62,963 nt of DNA from Rhodospirillales bacterium (lineage in GTDB: Bacteria; Pseudomonadota; Alphaproteobacteria; Acetobacterales; Acetobacteraceae). The DNA is taken from NCBI GenBank assembly GCA_025362815.1, contig JANYFG010000005.1:1-62963 (forward strand), in the 5' to 3' direction. Made by a program: the position numbers and the translations under genes. The notes under the pieces are model-generated. The model was not told where the DNA came from. It saw nothing but the letters and a program-made list of their open reading frames with translations, and searched no databases. This document shows, piece by piece, positions 31,839 to 43,000 of the stretch. Positions within the stretch are counted from its first letter, which is position 1, and every line of letters begins with the position of its first letter.

Positions 31839-32720
31839 TCAGGCCCTCAGAACACGGCCGGCCACCGCGTCCAGCATGGCCAGCATCGCGGGATCGCGCT
31901 TGTCGGGATGGGTGATCAACGCATGATCCAGCGCCCGGTCGCAACCCGCCGGACACACGCCGCGCGCAGCCCCGATCACCGGCACCACCGCGCGCACCAG
32001 GCTGCGGCCCCCCTCGGCATTGCCCAGCAAAAACTTCACCACCTGCTCCACCGTCACCGCATCGTGATCGGGATGCCAGCAGTCGTAATCCGTCACCATC
32101 GCCACGGTTGCGTAACAGATCTCCGCTTCTCGGGCGAGCTTGGCCTCGGGCATGTTCGTCATCCCGATCACGCTGCACCCCCACGACCGATAAAGCTCGC
32201 TCTCGGCCTTGGTGGAGAATTGCGGCCCTTCCATCACCAGATACGTGCCACCGCGCGTCACCGGCAGCGAAAGTGCGTGTGCCGCGGCCTCCAGCGCGTC
32301 GCCGAGACGTGGGCACACCGGATGCGCCACAGACACATGCGCCACGCAACCCGGCCCGAAAAAGCTCTTTTCCCGCGCAAAGGTCCGATCGATGAACTGA
32401 TCGACGATCACGAAATGCCCCGGCGGCAGCTCGGCCTTCAAAGACCCTACCGCAGACAGCGAGATGATGTCCGTCACCCCCATCCGCTTCATGGCATCGA
32501 TGTTGGCGCGGTAGTTCAGCGCGCTCGGCGGCAAAGCATGCCCGCGACCATGGCGCGGCAGAAACACGCAGCGCACCCCGTTCAGCGTGCCTTCCAAAAG
32601 CGCGTCCGAAGGATCGCCCCAAGGCGTCTCCACCTTCTGCCACGTCTTGTTCTGCAGTCCGTCGATGTCATAGAGGCCCGAGCCTCCGATGATGCCAATC
32701 ACCGGCTGAATGTCGCCCAT
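31839..32720 (-). CDS. mtnP: S-methyl-5'-thioadenosine phosphorylase
   Basis: This 293-aa cytosolic enzyme of methionine salvage cleaves methylthioadenosine with phosphate to adenine and methylthioribose 1-phosphate. It begins MGDIQPVIGIIGGSGLYDID, with the phosphate-binding GGSG loop. Family segments PRHGRGHALPPSALNYRANI, TRGGTYLVMEGPQFSTKAES and GMTNMPEAKLAREAEICYA are present. The start at 32720 is preferred because it matches the family N-terminus; the frame is open to 32792 but that stretch crosses the petC terminator. It stands alone between petC and the glycan cluster on the minus strand. Confidence 0.95.
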   Translation of the reverse strand: MGDIQPVIGIIGGSGLYDIDGLQNKTWQKVETPWGDPSDALLEGTLNGVRCVFLPRHGRGHALPPSALNYRANIDAMKRMGVTDIISLSAVGSLKAELPPGHFVIVDQFIDRTFAREKSFFGPGCVAHVSVAHPVCPRLGDALEAAAHALSLPVTRGGTYLVMEGPQFSTKAESELYRSWGCSVIGMTNMPEAKLAREAEICYATVAMVTDYDCWHPDHDAVTVEQVVKFLLGNAEGGRSLVRAVVPVIGAARGVCPAGCDRALDHALITHPDKRDPAMLAMLDAVAGRVLRA

Positions 32721-32751
32721 GGACGTGTCTCCCCGCTGTAGCCGTAAACCA

Positions 32752-32785
32752 AAACGCCGCGCCCTCGTGAGAGAGCGCGGCGTTT
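32752..32785 (-). terminator. Rho-independent terminator of the petABC operon
   Basis: An 11-bp perfect stem (AAACGCCGCGC paired with GCGCGGCGTTT) has a 12-nt loop, 22 bp after the petC stop. Read leftward, the stem runs into TTTTGGTTT. The composition and position fit an intrinsic terminator. The A/T ends make it roughly bidirectional. Confidence 0.85.
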
Positions 32786-32806
32786 CCGTCAAGTCACAGC
32801 GCGGAT

Positions 32807-33568
32807 CTAATGCTTCACGTCAGACCAGATCTGCCGCTTCACCGCATAGGTCAGGCAGGTCATCAGCGCCAGGAACAGCACCACCCGCACGCCCAGACGC
32901 TTACGCTCCTCCATTTCCGGATTGGCCACGAAGGCCAGGAACGTCACCACGTCATGCGCCATCTGCGGGACCGTGGCCTTGGTGCCATCCGCGTAATCCA
33001 CACGCCCATCGGTCAACGGCGCCGCCATCGCGATCTGATGGCCGGCGAACCATTTGTTGTAGTTCATGCCGTCGCCCATCTTCATGTCCGCCGGCGGCGC
33101 TTCGTATCCGTTCAGCAGCGCGTAGATGTAGTCGGCGCCACCTTCCCGCGCCTTGATGATCACCGACTGATCTGGCGGCAACGCCCCGTTCTGCGCGGCA
33201 CGGGCGGCCTTCTCGTTCGGATAGGGCGGCTTGAAGTGATCCGAAGGCAGCCCGGCACGCTCCGCCGGCTGGCCGTCATCGCCGATCGTCTGCACTTCGA
33301 TCGTGGCCGCGATCGACTTGATCTGGCTGTCCGACAAACCGATGCCCGCAAGGTTGCGATAATACACCAGCTTCATCGAGTGGCAGGACGAGCACACTTC
33401 CTTGTAGACCTGAAACCCACGCTGGGCCGAGGCCTTGTCATATGTGCCGAACGGACCCTCGAAGCTCCAGGTCTGCTTGGGGTATTCCATATCGTGCTGG
33501 GCGAAAGCCGGCGTCACCGCTAGCAGTCCCAGCACGGCGCCGATCGCGGCGTTACGGACGAATGACAT
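32807..33568 (-). CDS. petC: Cytochrome c1 of the cytochrome bc1 complex
   Basis: This 253-aa periplasmic haem protein is anchored by a C-terminal helix. The N-terminal signal is [20 protein letters not shown] and ends AFAQ. The haem-binding motif is CSSCH in YKEVCSSCHSMKLVYYRNL. The likely Met ligand lies in AMAAPL, and the C-terminal anchor is VVLFLALMTCLTYAV. The ATG at 33568 overlaps the petB stop by one base (TGATG), so translation is coupled. It passes electrons from the Rieske centre to cytochrome c. A longer open frame upstream is antisense-free shadow of petB and is not used. Confidence 0.96.
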   Translation of the reverse strand: MSFVRNAAIGAVLGLLAVTPAFAQHDMEYPKQTWSFEGPFGTYDKASAQRGFQVYKEVCSSCHSMKLVYYRNLAGIGLSDSQIKSIAATIEVQTIGDDGQPAERAGLPSDHFKPPYPNEKAARAAQNGALPPDQSVIIKAREGGADYIYALLNGYEAPPADMKMGDGMNYNKWFAGHQIAMAAPLTDGRVDYADGTKATVPQMAHDVVTFLAFVANPEMEERKRLGVRVVLFLALMTCLTYAVKRQIWSDVKH

Positions 33569-34842
33569 CACTGCTTCTCCATCGGCTTGGCCATCACGCC
33601 GCCCGGAAGCGGGCCGCCACCCATCGTTGTCAGCACTGGGTTGGCAATGCTCTCCGGCAGCGGCAACGGCCGCTCCAGCTTGCCAAGGATCGGCAGGATC
33701 ACCAGGAAGTGCAGGAAGTAATAGGCCGTGCAAACACGCCCGATCACCACCCAGATCCCCTCCGGCGGCTTGCCACCGGCCATGCCGAGCACCACGCACA
33801 CAATCACGAACACAAACATCAGCTGCCGGTATATCGGCCGGAACTTCGCTGAGCGCACCGGCGAGGTATCGAGCCACGGCAGCACGAACAGGATGGCGAT
33901 CGAACCGAACATCAGGATCACGCCGCCAAGCTTGGAGGGCACCGAGCGCAGGATGGCGTAGAACGGCAGGAAGTACCATTCCGGCACGATGTGCGCCGGC
34001 GTCACCAGCGGGTTGGCGGGGATGTAGTTGTCCGCATGGCCGAGGTAATCGGGCGCAAAGAACACCAACACCGCGAATACCAGCAGATACACGCACATGC
34101 CGACCGAGTCTTTGATCGTATAGTACGGATGGAACGGCAGCGTGTCCTTCTCCGACTTCACGTCGATCCCCAGCGGGTTGTTCGACCCTGTTATGTGCAG
34201 CGCCGCCACATGCAGGAACACCACGCCGGTGATCACGAACGGCATCAGGTAATGCAGGCTGAAGAACCGGTTCAGGGTGGGGTTGTCCACCGAGAAGCCG
34301 CCCCACAGCAATGTCACGATGCTCTCGCCCACAATGGGTACGGCAGAGAACAGGTTGGTGATCACCGTCGCACCCCAATACGACATCTGGCCCCAGGGCA
34401 GCACGTAGCCCATGAACGCGGTGGCCATCATCAGCAGCAGGATAACCACGCCGATCATCCACAGCAGCTCGCGCGGCTTCTTGTAGGAGCCGTAATACAT
34501 GCCGCGGAACATATGGATATACACCACGATGAAGAACATCGAGGCGCCGTTGGCGTGCACGTTGCGCAGCAGCCAGCCATAGTTCACGTCGCGCGTGATA
34601 CGCTCCACGCTGTCGAACGCCATGCCGGTATGGGCGGTATAGTTCATCGCCAGAAAAATGCCGGTGGCGATCATGATCATGAGGTTGATCATCGCCAGCG
34701 CGCCGAAATTCCAGAAATAGTTGAAGTTCTTCGGCGTTGGGAAAACGCCGTATTCCTTCTGCATCATGGTGAAGATGGGCAGACGTGTGTCCACCCAGTT
34801 GATCACCGGATTGGAAAACTCACTCTTGTGCAGGCCAGCCAT
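33568..34842 (-). CDS. petB: Cytochrome b of the cytochrome bc1 complex
   Basis: This 424-aa integral membrane protein has about eight hydrophobic helices that hold two b haems and the quinol oxidation and reduction sites. Key segments are [61 protein letters not shown], and the Qo-site [16 protein letters not shown]. The length is normal for the unsplit alphaproteobacterial form. It lies between petA and petC on the minus strand with short gaps. Confidence 0.97.
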   Translation of the reverse strand: MAGLHKSEFSNPVINWVDTRLPIFTMMQKEYGVFPTPKNFNYFWNFGALAMINLMIMIATGIFLAMNYTAHTGMAFDSVERITRDVNYGWLLRNVHANGASMFFIVVYIHMFRGMYYGSYKKPRELLWMIGVVILLLMMATAFMGYVLPWGQMSYWGATVITNLFSAVPIVGESIVTLLWGGFSVDNPTLNRFFSLHYLMPFVITGVVFLHVAALHITGSNNPLGIDVKSEKDTLPFHPYYTIKDSVGMCVYLLVFAVLVFFAPDYLGHADNYIPANPLVTPAHIVPEWYFLPFYAILRSVPSKLGGVILMFGSIAILFVLPWLDTSPVRSAKFRPIYRQLMFVFVIVCVVLGMAGGKPPEGIWVVIGRVCTAYYFLHFLVILPILGKLERPLPLPESIANPVLTTMGGGPLPGGVMAKPMEKQ

Positions 34843-34893
34843 GGCTTTGCTCCGATCGACCCGGGAATGCCGGGACTTCTTCTGGTAAAAATA

Positions 34894-35454
34894 TCAGCCG
34901 ATCTTGATACGGCTGTCGGTCATGAAAGCGTAAGGCGGTACCGCCAGATTGGCGGGGGCGGGCCCATGACGCATGCGCCCGGACACGTCGTACTGGCTGC
35001 CGTGGCACGGGCAGAACCAGCCGCCGTAGTCGCCGCGCGCCTCGGTTGTCTTGTTGCCCAGCGGCACGCAGCCGAGATGGGTGCAGATGCCGACCACGAC
35101 CAGCCACTGCGAATGCCCCGCCTTCACGCGCGAATCGTCCGAAGCGGGATCACCGAGATCGGACAATTTCACACCCTCGGCGGTTTTGATCTCCGCGGGC
35201 GAGCGATGCCGCACGAACACCGGCTTGCCGCGCCACACCACCGTCACCGCCTGGCCCACCGGCACCGGCGCCAGATCGAACTCCACCGACGACAGCGCCA
35301 GCACGTCGCTCGACGGGTTCATGCTGTCCACCAGCGGCCACGCCAGCGCACCCACCCCGATCGCGGCGGACGACGCCGCAACCAGTTTCAGAAAATCGCG
35401 CTTGGACTGATCCGGCGCGTGCCCATCTTGCGGAGCATGTGCGACTGCAGACAT
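34894..35454 (-). CDS. petA: Rieske iron-sulfur subunit of the cytochrome bc1 complex
   Basis: This 186-aa protein is the ubiquinol-cytochrome c reductase iron-sulfur subunit. The [2Fe-2S] ligands lie in [12 protein letters not shown] and CPCHGSQYD. An N-terminal signal-anchor follows [20 protein letters not shown]. The twin-arginine pair is replaced by Lys-Arg, a variant tolerated by some Tat substrates. It is the first gene of the petABC operon, with 51 bp to petB. It is divergent from hemF with a 232-bp spacer. Confidence 0.97.
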   Translation of the reverse strand: MSAVAHAPQDGHAPDQSKRDFLKLVAASSAAIGVGALAWPLVDSMNPSSDVLALSSVEFDLAPVPVGQAVTVVWRGKPVFVRHRSPAEIKTAEGVKLSDLGDPASDDSRVKAGHSQWLVVVGICTHLGCVPLGNKTTEARGDYGGWFCPCHGSQYDVSGRMRHGPAPANLAVPPYAFMTDSRIKIG

Positions 35455-35686
35455 CGATCGGCGTCCTTCTCTCTAATCCACCAGGCGCAGGGGTTTCGCG
35501 CGCCCAAAATTCACGTATCCATAGCAGGCCGTGCCATCCACATTCGGCGCCGCGCCAAGCCAGCCTTCTTCTATAACCGACACTTCGCCCCTGCAACATG
35601 GCATGGCCGAATTGACGACGCGTAAAGATCGAGCCTTTCGCCTCACGCATTCAGCTCCTCAGACACCTAGCTAAGGTCTCATCGCG
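35455..35686. promoter_or_regulatory. Divergent intergenic region, petA / hemF
   Basis: These 232 bp separate two divergent starts. On the leftward strand a TTGCAG and a TATAGA, 15 nt apart around 35570-35600, are a weak candidate promoter for petABC. No convincing site is seen for hemF, and no operator palindrome is evident. Confidence 0.3.
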
Positions 35687-36592
35687 ATGCCGCAATCCTC
35701 GCCTCCCCCAGAAATTGCAGCGCCGGGCATTCCGCCGCACGCCGGCATGAAGGAACAGGCACGCGCCTGGTTCGAGGAGCTGCGCGACAGGATCTGCGCC
35801 GCCTTCGAGGCGATCGAGGACGAGGCTGAATCTCTGCCCCTTTACAACGTAAGGCCCGCCGGCCGATTCACACGCACGCCGTGGAACCGCGATGATGGCG
35901 GCGGCGGCGTTATCAGTCTCATGCACGGCCGCGTGTTCGAGAAGGTCGGTGTCAACGTCTCCACCGTCGAGGGCGAATTCAGCCCCGATTTCCGAGCCCA
36001 GATCCCCGGCGCCGCCGAGGACCCGCGGTTCTTTGCCACCGGAATCTCGCTCGTCGCCCACATGGCCAGCCCCCGCGTCCCGGCGGCGCATTTCAACACC
36101 CGCATGCTCGTCACCACCAAAGGCTGGTTCGGCGGCGGCGACCTCACACCCATGCGCCTCGACGCGCCCGAGGCCATCGAGGACGCCGCCAGTTTCCACG
36201 CCGGCTTCAAGGCCGCATGCGACAGGCACGACCCCGCCTATTACCCCCGGTTCAAGGAGTGGTGCGACCGCTACTTTTTCCTGCCCCATCGCAACGAACC
36301 GCGCGGCGCCGGCGGCATTTTCTACGATCACGTGTATACCGGCGACGCCTCCGCCGACTTCGCCTTCACCCGCGATGTCGGCTTGGCGCTGCTGGAAAGC
36401 TATCCCGCCATCATCCGCCGCCGCATGGCCGAGCCCTGGACACAGGCAGAGCGCGACCACCAGCTCGTCCGCCGCGGCCGCTATGTGGAGTTCAACCTCA
36501 TCCACGACCGCGGCACGCTTTTCGGGCTCAAAACCGGCGGCAATGTCGAAGCCATCCTCATGAGCCTGCCCCCCGAGGTGCGCTGGCCCTGA
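35687..36592 (+). CDS. hemF: Oxygen-dependent coproporphyrinogen III oxidase
   Basis: This 301-aa cytosolic enzyme converts coproporphyrinogen III to protoporphyrinogen IX with O2 in haem synthesis. Family segments are [20 protein letters not shown], the [20 protein letters not shown] region, [28 protein letters not shown], and the C-terminal [20 protein letters not shown]. The length is normal. It is divergent from petA, so a haem gene and a haem-requiring complex share one intergenic region. Confidence 0.97.
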   Translation: MPQSSPPPEIAAPGIPPHAGMKEQARAWFEELRDRICAAFEAIEDEAESLPLYNVRPAGRFTRTPWNRDDGGGGVISLMHGRVFEKVGVNVSTVEGEFSPDFRAQIPGAAEDPRFFATGISLVAHMASPRVPAAHFNTRMLVTTKGWFGGGDLTPMRLDAPEAIEDAASFHAGFKAACDRHDPAYYPRFKEWCDRYFFLPHRNEPRGAGGIFYDHVYTGDASADFAFTRDVGLALLESYPAIIRRRMAEPWTQAERDHQLVRRGRYVEFNLIHDRGTLFGLKTGGNVEAILMSLPPEVRWP

Positions 36593-36643
36593 TCCGGGCC
36601 CACGTAGCCCCAAGGGGTCGCCATGGCGTCAGCCTTGCACCGC

Positions 36644-36946
36644 CTACCGAAGTGGGCCGTACCGCGTCTCGTGCTCCTCGATCAGCTTGGTCAGCATCTC
36701 CTGCAGCCGCTTCGCCGCCGGCGGGCTCAGGATGATGCGATGCTCCAGCTGCACCTCGAGATCCCTGCTGCCCATGTCCCATGTTTTGTTGACGCCGAAA
36801 TTGACCACCACCTCCTCGCGCGTGCTCGTGGCGTTGCACACGTTGCAATAGGTGCTTTTGATGTTCGACGTGTCGAACCGCAGCTTCTGCTGCCCGGCGG
36901 CCACCGGAGTCTCCGCAGGCGCCGCATTCGTCGTTTCTTCGCTCAT
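36644..36946 (-). CDS. DUF3467 domain protein
   Basis: This 100-aa small acidic protein begins MSEETTNAAPAETPVAAG, after AGGGATGAA. Its C-terminal 75 residues (KLRFDTSNIKSTYCNVCNAT; GVNKTWDMG; VQLEHRIILSPPAAKRLQEM) match my memory of the DUF3467 family, small proteins of unknown function. The frame is open to 37015, but that part lies in a family A repeat. The stop is close to hemF, with convergent ends 51 bp apart. It follows the giant gene on the same strand, beyond the repeat. No role can be inferred beyond the family label. Confidence 0.8.
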   Translation of the reverse strand: MSEETTNAAPAETPVAAGQQKLRFDTSNIKSTYCNVCNATSTREEVVVNFGVNKTWDMGSRDLEVQLEHRIILSPPAAKRLQEMLTKLIEEHETRYGPLR

Positions 36947-36983
36947 TTCATCCCTTTCGAAGCTTCGCTCGTCACGCCCGTCT

Positions 36984-37088
36984 AGAGCCTGATGATTTAA
37001 AGTAGACAAAATCATCAGGCTCTAACTTGTTGTTTTATCGATCATGTTAATGCGTTTGGGTGAAGCAGCCCAAACGCATCATGATCTA
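36984..37088 (-). repeat. Family A palindromic repeat, copy 3 (at the 3' end of the giant gene)
   Basis: The AGAGCCTGATGATTTAAAG hairpin lies at 36984-37023. The ATGCGTTTGGG/CCCAAACGCAT stem is at about 37050-37079, extended by outer arms GATCATG and CATGATC. The element lies 5 bp after the TGA stop of the giant gene and just upstream of the DUF3467 gene. It could terminate the giant transcript. Confidence 0.85.
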
Positions 37089-37093
37089 ACCTA

Positions 37094-40000
37094 TCAATCG
37101 CCCACCCCACCCAGCAGTTGCGCCTGCGCCAGACGTAGCGCGTTGGTGGTCACCGCCGGCGCGTCATCGCTCGGCGGCGCCACCAGCGCCACCACCACAC
37201 TCGGCACCGCCGGTCGCACCAGGATCGCACCATCCGTGCCATCGGCGCCCGGGGCCGAGGCCAGTGCCCGCCCGTCCAGCGTCACCGCCGCAAGGTCGAT
37301 CGCAAGGCGGGTGCCCGGCTGCACGTTCGGATGCACCACGAAGTCGAACAGCGCCAACGCCCCCGTGGAGGCCCCTGCCGTCCGGCTGACACCCACGGTC
37401 ACCATCCCCGCCGAGGCTGTGCTGGTCACCGCAAGCCCCGATGCCGGATCGGCCCGCACCGCAACCAGATCGAGCGCGGCCGGGTCGTAGCGCAGCACCA
37501 CCTGCCCGTTGCGCATCGTCACCGCACGGTCAAGCGTCACCGGCACCGTCACCGTCCCGCCGGCATTGGCCGAAAGATCGGTGGGGGCGGAGACGAACGG
37601 CGAGGCGGTGGCGGACACGATCGTGACGCCGCCGGGGATGGCGGGCAGCGTCCCGGCGCTCACAACCGCCGCGTCCGCCGCCGTCAGCGCGCCGTTCTCA
37701 TCGGTGTCCGCCACCACAATGGGCGAAATGCCGCGCCATGCCGCGAACCCGCTATCGGCGCCGCCCACCACCCGCAAAATCCGCGCCGTATCCGCGCTGC
37801 TGTAGCTGGCATTGCCGTCGGCGTCGCCGAGATAGCCCACAACCTCCAGCCCCGAACTCGCCGGCAACGTCTGTGCCACTCCGTTCACCGACAACACCGC
37901 GAGGCCGAGCACCTGAGTCGCCCCATAGGCCGCCGCCATCGGCACCTGCGCCATCAGCCCCACCAACGCCGCCTTGCCTGCCGCGATCGCGGTCGGCGCG
38001 GTCACGGTGATGGTCGCCATCGTCCGCCCATCGCCTAGCGTGGCGTTGGCCACCGAAACAGTGGTCTCCGCAGGCGTGCCGGGAGCAGCGCTCGCCCCGG
38101 TGATCGCCAACAGCGTCGGGTCGAACGTCACGGTGAACACCACCGTTCGCGCCGTGCCGTCGCTGGTGAACATGATCGGCAGCCCGGCATCGGAACCCGT
38201 GTTGGTCTGCGGTACCGACACGGCCTGGCCCGGCCCGCGCATCACGGGGGCCACGGACAGCGTGTTCGCCGCCGCGTGCACCTGGAACGCGCTGACGAGG
38301 TCGTCGCCCGCGATGCCGTCGCCGTTGCCGTCCAGCATGCGGCCCCGGAGATCGCGCAGAGAGCTGCGAATGGTGGCGGTATACGCCCCGTCCGGCAGGC
38401 TTCCGGCCGTTGCCACGAAACGAAATCCAGCCCCATCGGGATCGAGCACCACCGAGCCGTCCACCGCGCCGTCCACCGTACCCAGGGGGCCGGACAGCAT
38501 CACGCTGGCCGGAGCACCGGTGGCGTCGGGCACCACACCCAGCGTCGCGGGGTCCAGCACGCCGTTGAACCGCGCATGGAACCCCGTGGCTTCAGCCATC
38601 ACGAATACCGGCAGTAGCGTGTTCGCCGCCACCGTCACGCTCACCGGTGCCGCCGCGTAGCTGCCGTTGCCCACGGTGGCTGCAACCGCCTCCACCCGAT
38701 ACGTCCCGGGCATGGCATAGGCGTGCGACGCCTGGGCGCTCGGGCCGGCATAAGACTGCGCCGCGCTGCCATCGCCCCAGCTCACGCTCCACCCCGTCAC
38801 GACGGCCGACACCACCGACACGCCGGACGACAGCGTTACATAGGTATCGCTGCCCTCGATGGCAGAACCCGGCCCGGCCGCGACCAGCGCGGGCGCCGTG
38901 GGGGTCACCACAATGGCGAAACGCGTGCGCGTGGCAAGGCCCGAAGGACCCGTCGCCACAACCGTCGCCGCCGATGTCATGGGCGTGGCCGGCGCCAGCC
39001 AGGTGAAGCGACCCGTCACCGCGTCCACCGCCGCCCCGGCCGGCCCGCTGGTCAGGCTGTAGGTTACCGGTGTCCGGTCCGGACTGCTGGCGGACAGTGC
39101 CACCGAGACCGCCTGCCCCTCGGCCACCACCACAGGCGCCACCGGCGCGATCGAGGGCGGCTGGCGGAATTCGTCGGACACCAGATGCGCCGCGGCCCGG
39201 GCATTCGTCACCACGCCCAGCACCAGCCAGGCGCGGCCCAGCCCGGCCTGCAGCAATCCCTGCGCGGTGCTGAGCTCCAACGCCGATGTCGTGCCCCCGA
39301 ACGCGGTCTGATACAGGTCGGCCACGAACTGCGCATCGGTCTGGCCGGCATGGCGTGCGACCGCCTCCGGCTTGTCCAGGATCTGCTGAACCACCTCCAC
39401 CGGCGCGTAGGTCTTAAGCTGATCGAGCCAGAACGCCTCACCGCCCAACTCGGCCTCGCGGCCGAGCACGCTTTCGTAGATGTCATGCACCAGCGTGGCA
39501 TTCGGATCGCGGGCGAACACCTTGGACGTCGCGAAGGCATTGTAGATCTTTGCTTCCGGCGCGTCGGCGAAGTAACGAACGATGGCTTCGTTGCCAAGCG
39601 TTTGCTCGCCTACCCAGAACGTCAGCTCCGCCGCCTGCGGCGCGCGCCCCAGGAAGCCCGCGTAAAGCGATGTCACGAACGCCGCCTCGTCCACGGGATG
39701 GTTGCGCGCGCGGAACTCGTCGGATTGCAGGAAGTAGGCGGCCACCGTGGTCTCGCTCATGCCGTGAGACATCTGCATGTCCCAAAAGGTCATGCCGGCG
39801 GCATCGTAGCCGCGGCCCAGCAGGCTCACGTAGAGCCGCTGCAGGAACGCCTCGTTCGTGTCCGCCCCCACGCTCAGCACGCCATCGGTCAGCCGCACCG
39901 CCTCGGTATCCGGCGAGAACTGCAGGCTGTAGCCGGCATGCAGCAGGTTCGCGACATCGAGCGAGCTGATATCGGCGACAACGATCCCCCCCACCGGCGC

Positions 40001-43000
40001 CGGCAGATCGAACACCTGCACCGTGTTGCTCGCAGCCGAGGCCGCCAGCCCGACGGACGTCGCCACAGCCAACACCGCAAGGCTGGAACCGGTCACCGGC
40101 GCCGCCACGCCAGGCGTCAACGTGAAGCGGCCATCCGGCCCCGCGAAGCCCGAGGCAGACCCACCTGGCAAACCAGGGCTCTGCAGCCCCACGAAGGCAC
40201 CGCCCGCCGCCGAGCCCACAAAGTTCGGCGCCGCCACATCGGTGATGGCAAGCTGAACCGTCGCACCCGAGGGCGCCAGGAACCCCAGCACCGGCGCCGG
40301 CGTGGTGCCCGCGATGCCCACCACCAAGGCGGCCACGCCCACTGTCACCGCGCCCGCGGGATCGGACACACGATACGTGAAGGCCGACGCACCGGAGGTC
40401 ACGCCCGCCGCCGGCGTGAACAGTAATCCCGTCAGCTGCAGGCCCGTCAGCACCTCGCCCACGGCCACCGGCGCCCCGTTTGCCAAGGTCACGATCCCGT
40501 TCGTCGGCAGCGCCACCACCACGATCACCAACGCCGATGGCGCCGCGTTCGGATCGCTCGGCAACCCGATGCCGATGGCGGTCGCACCGCTGCCCGGCGC
40601 CACGATATCAACAGGCTGCGACAGCACGGGGCTGCCGATGGCACGCCCGATCACCAGGGTCGCCGTCCCGGTGGCGGTATTGGCGGCCGCGTCGGCCGCC
40701 ATGTAGGTCAGCCGCGACACCTGCGCGAACACGCCGGGCGTCGGCGTGAACAACAGCTGCGTCAGCTGCGCCGCCGTGATCACCTGCCCCGCCAGCACCG
40801 CGCTGCCATCGGCCAGCGTCACCGTGCCGGTGGTGGGCACCGTCGTCACGGTCACAACCAGATTGCCAGAAGGCGTCACCGGATCGGCCGGAAGCGCGAT
40901 TCCGATCGCGGTGGCCGGCGCGTTCTCCGCCACCGTCAAGGACGGCGAGCTCACGCTGGGCGCCACATTGCCGGCACCCGATATCGACACCGCTGTCACC
41001 GCCACGGTGACGCTCGACGTCGCCATCAGCCCGATCGCATCCGTCACGGTGTAGGTGAAGGTGTCGAGCCCCACATAGTCGCTGGCCGCGGTGTAGCGGA
41101 TCATGTCGGCCACGATCGTAGCCGTCCCATGCGCGGGCAGGCCCAGCGCGGTCAACCGCAGCGCATTGCCGGTATCGCCGGCCAGCGCGTCGATCGACAC
41201 CGGCATGCCTTGCGCCACCAGCGCCGAGGCCGGGTTGGCCACCGGCGGATTGGGCGTGGCCGTCACGGTGATGCCAATCGACCCCGTGGCCGTCTGCCCG
41301 TTGATGTCGGTTACCACGTAGGTGAAGCTGTCCGTGCCCGTGTAGGCCAGGGCAGCGGTGTAGACCACGGCGCCCGCCACGATCGAGGCCGTGCCGTGCA
41401 ACGGCGTGCTCACGCTGGCAAGAACCAACCCAAGCCCCGTGTCGTTGGCGAGCACCGGCACCGTCACCGACGTGCCCTGCTGCACGCGCGCCGTGTCCGC
41501 AGCCACCACCGGCGGGGCGTCTGCCGTCACCGCAACCGTGATGCGGCCGGTGGCCGTCACCCCGTTCGTGCCGCTCACCGTATAGGCGAAGATGTCGCTG
41601 CCGACGAACCCGTTCGCGGCCGTATACACCACCTTGCCGGCCACGACCGAAGCCGTGCCATGCGCGGGCACGCCCGCTGCGGCGAGCACGAGATCGGTGC
41701 CGGCATCGTTGGCCAGCACGTCGATCGTCACCGCATGGCCCTCCACCACGCTCGCCACATCCGCCACCGGCGCCGGAGCGATGATCAGCCGGCTGACCGT
41801 CACGGACACAAGACCCGTGATCGTCTGGCCGCTGCCGTCCATCGCGGTGTAGCTGAACGCGTCGGTGCCCAGGAAGCCGCGCGCGGCGGTGTAGAGCACG
41901 GCCCCGTTCTGGATCACCGCGCTGCCACCCTGCGGCAGGGTGACGCTGGTCAGCACCAGCCCGGTGCCGGTGTCGTTGGACAGCACCGGGATCAGCACCG
42001 CGCTGCCTTGGACCACGACAGCCATGTCCGCCACCGCGGCCGGCGGCACCGCGGCCGTGATCGTCACCACAACGGTCGCGGTCGCCATCATCCCCGTCGT
42101 GCCCACAACCCCATAGGTGAAGCTGTCGGTTCCAATGAAGTCCGAGGCGGCGGTGTAGACCACCTGGCCGCGCTGGATGGCCACGCCGCCGTGCAACGGC
42201 ACACCCAGGGCCACCAGGCTCAGCGCCGTGCCGATATCGTTGGCCAGCACGTCGATCAGCACCGTGCGTCCCTGCACCACAGTGGCCGCATCCGCCACCG
42301 GCGCCGGAGCCACCACGCTCGCCGTCACCATCACGGAAACGCTGGCCGTGGTCGTGCGGCCATTGATATCCGTCTCGCTGTAGGTGAACGCATCCGCGCC
42401 CACGTAGCCGGCCTGCGCGGTGTAGCGCACCTTGCCCGCCTCGATCGCCACCGCGCCAAATTGCGGCTGCGTCACGCCGGACAGCACCAGGCTCGCCCCG
42501 CTGTCGTTCGCCAGCACGTCGATCAGAACCGAGCCGTTCTGCACCAGGCTGACACTGTCGGCCGCCGCCACCGGCGCCGCGGCGGGGGTCACCGTCACCG
42601 CCACGGTGCCCTTGGCCGAAAGCCCGGCGCCGTTGATCACGGTGTAGGCGAAGCTGTCCACGCCCACGAAGCCATGCGCCGCGCTGTAAAGGATCCTGCC
42701 GCTCTGCAGCGCCACCGTTCCATGCGCGGGCGGCGTGATGCCGGCAAGGCTCAGCTGCGCGCCGGTATCGTTCGCCAGCACGTCGATCAGAACGCCGGAC
42801 CCTTCGACCACCTGCGCCGTATCGGCCGTGGCCACCGGCGGCACCGGCACCGCCACCACAGTGACCGACACCTTCGCCGTCGCCGTCTGCCCGTTCGCGT
42901 CCGTCTCGATATAGGTGAAACTGTCGACGCCCACGTAGTTGGCAGGCGCGGTGTAGAGCACCTTGCCGCCCTGGATCACCGCCGTGCCCACCGTGGGCGT

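Noticed and set aside
37094-37700. RTX-type calcium nonapeptides at the C-terminus of the giant protein
   Set aside because: No GGxGxDxxx repeats are present; the C-terminus is cohesin-like and ends LLGGVGD.
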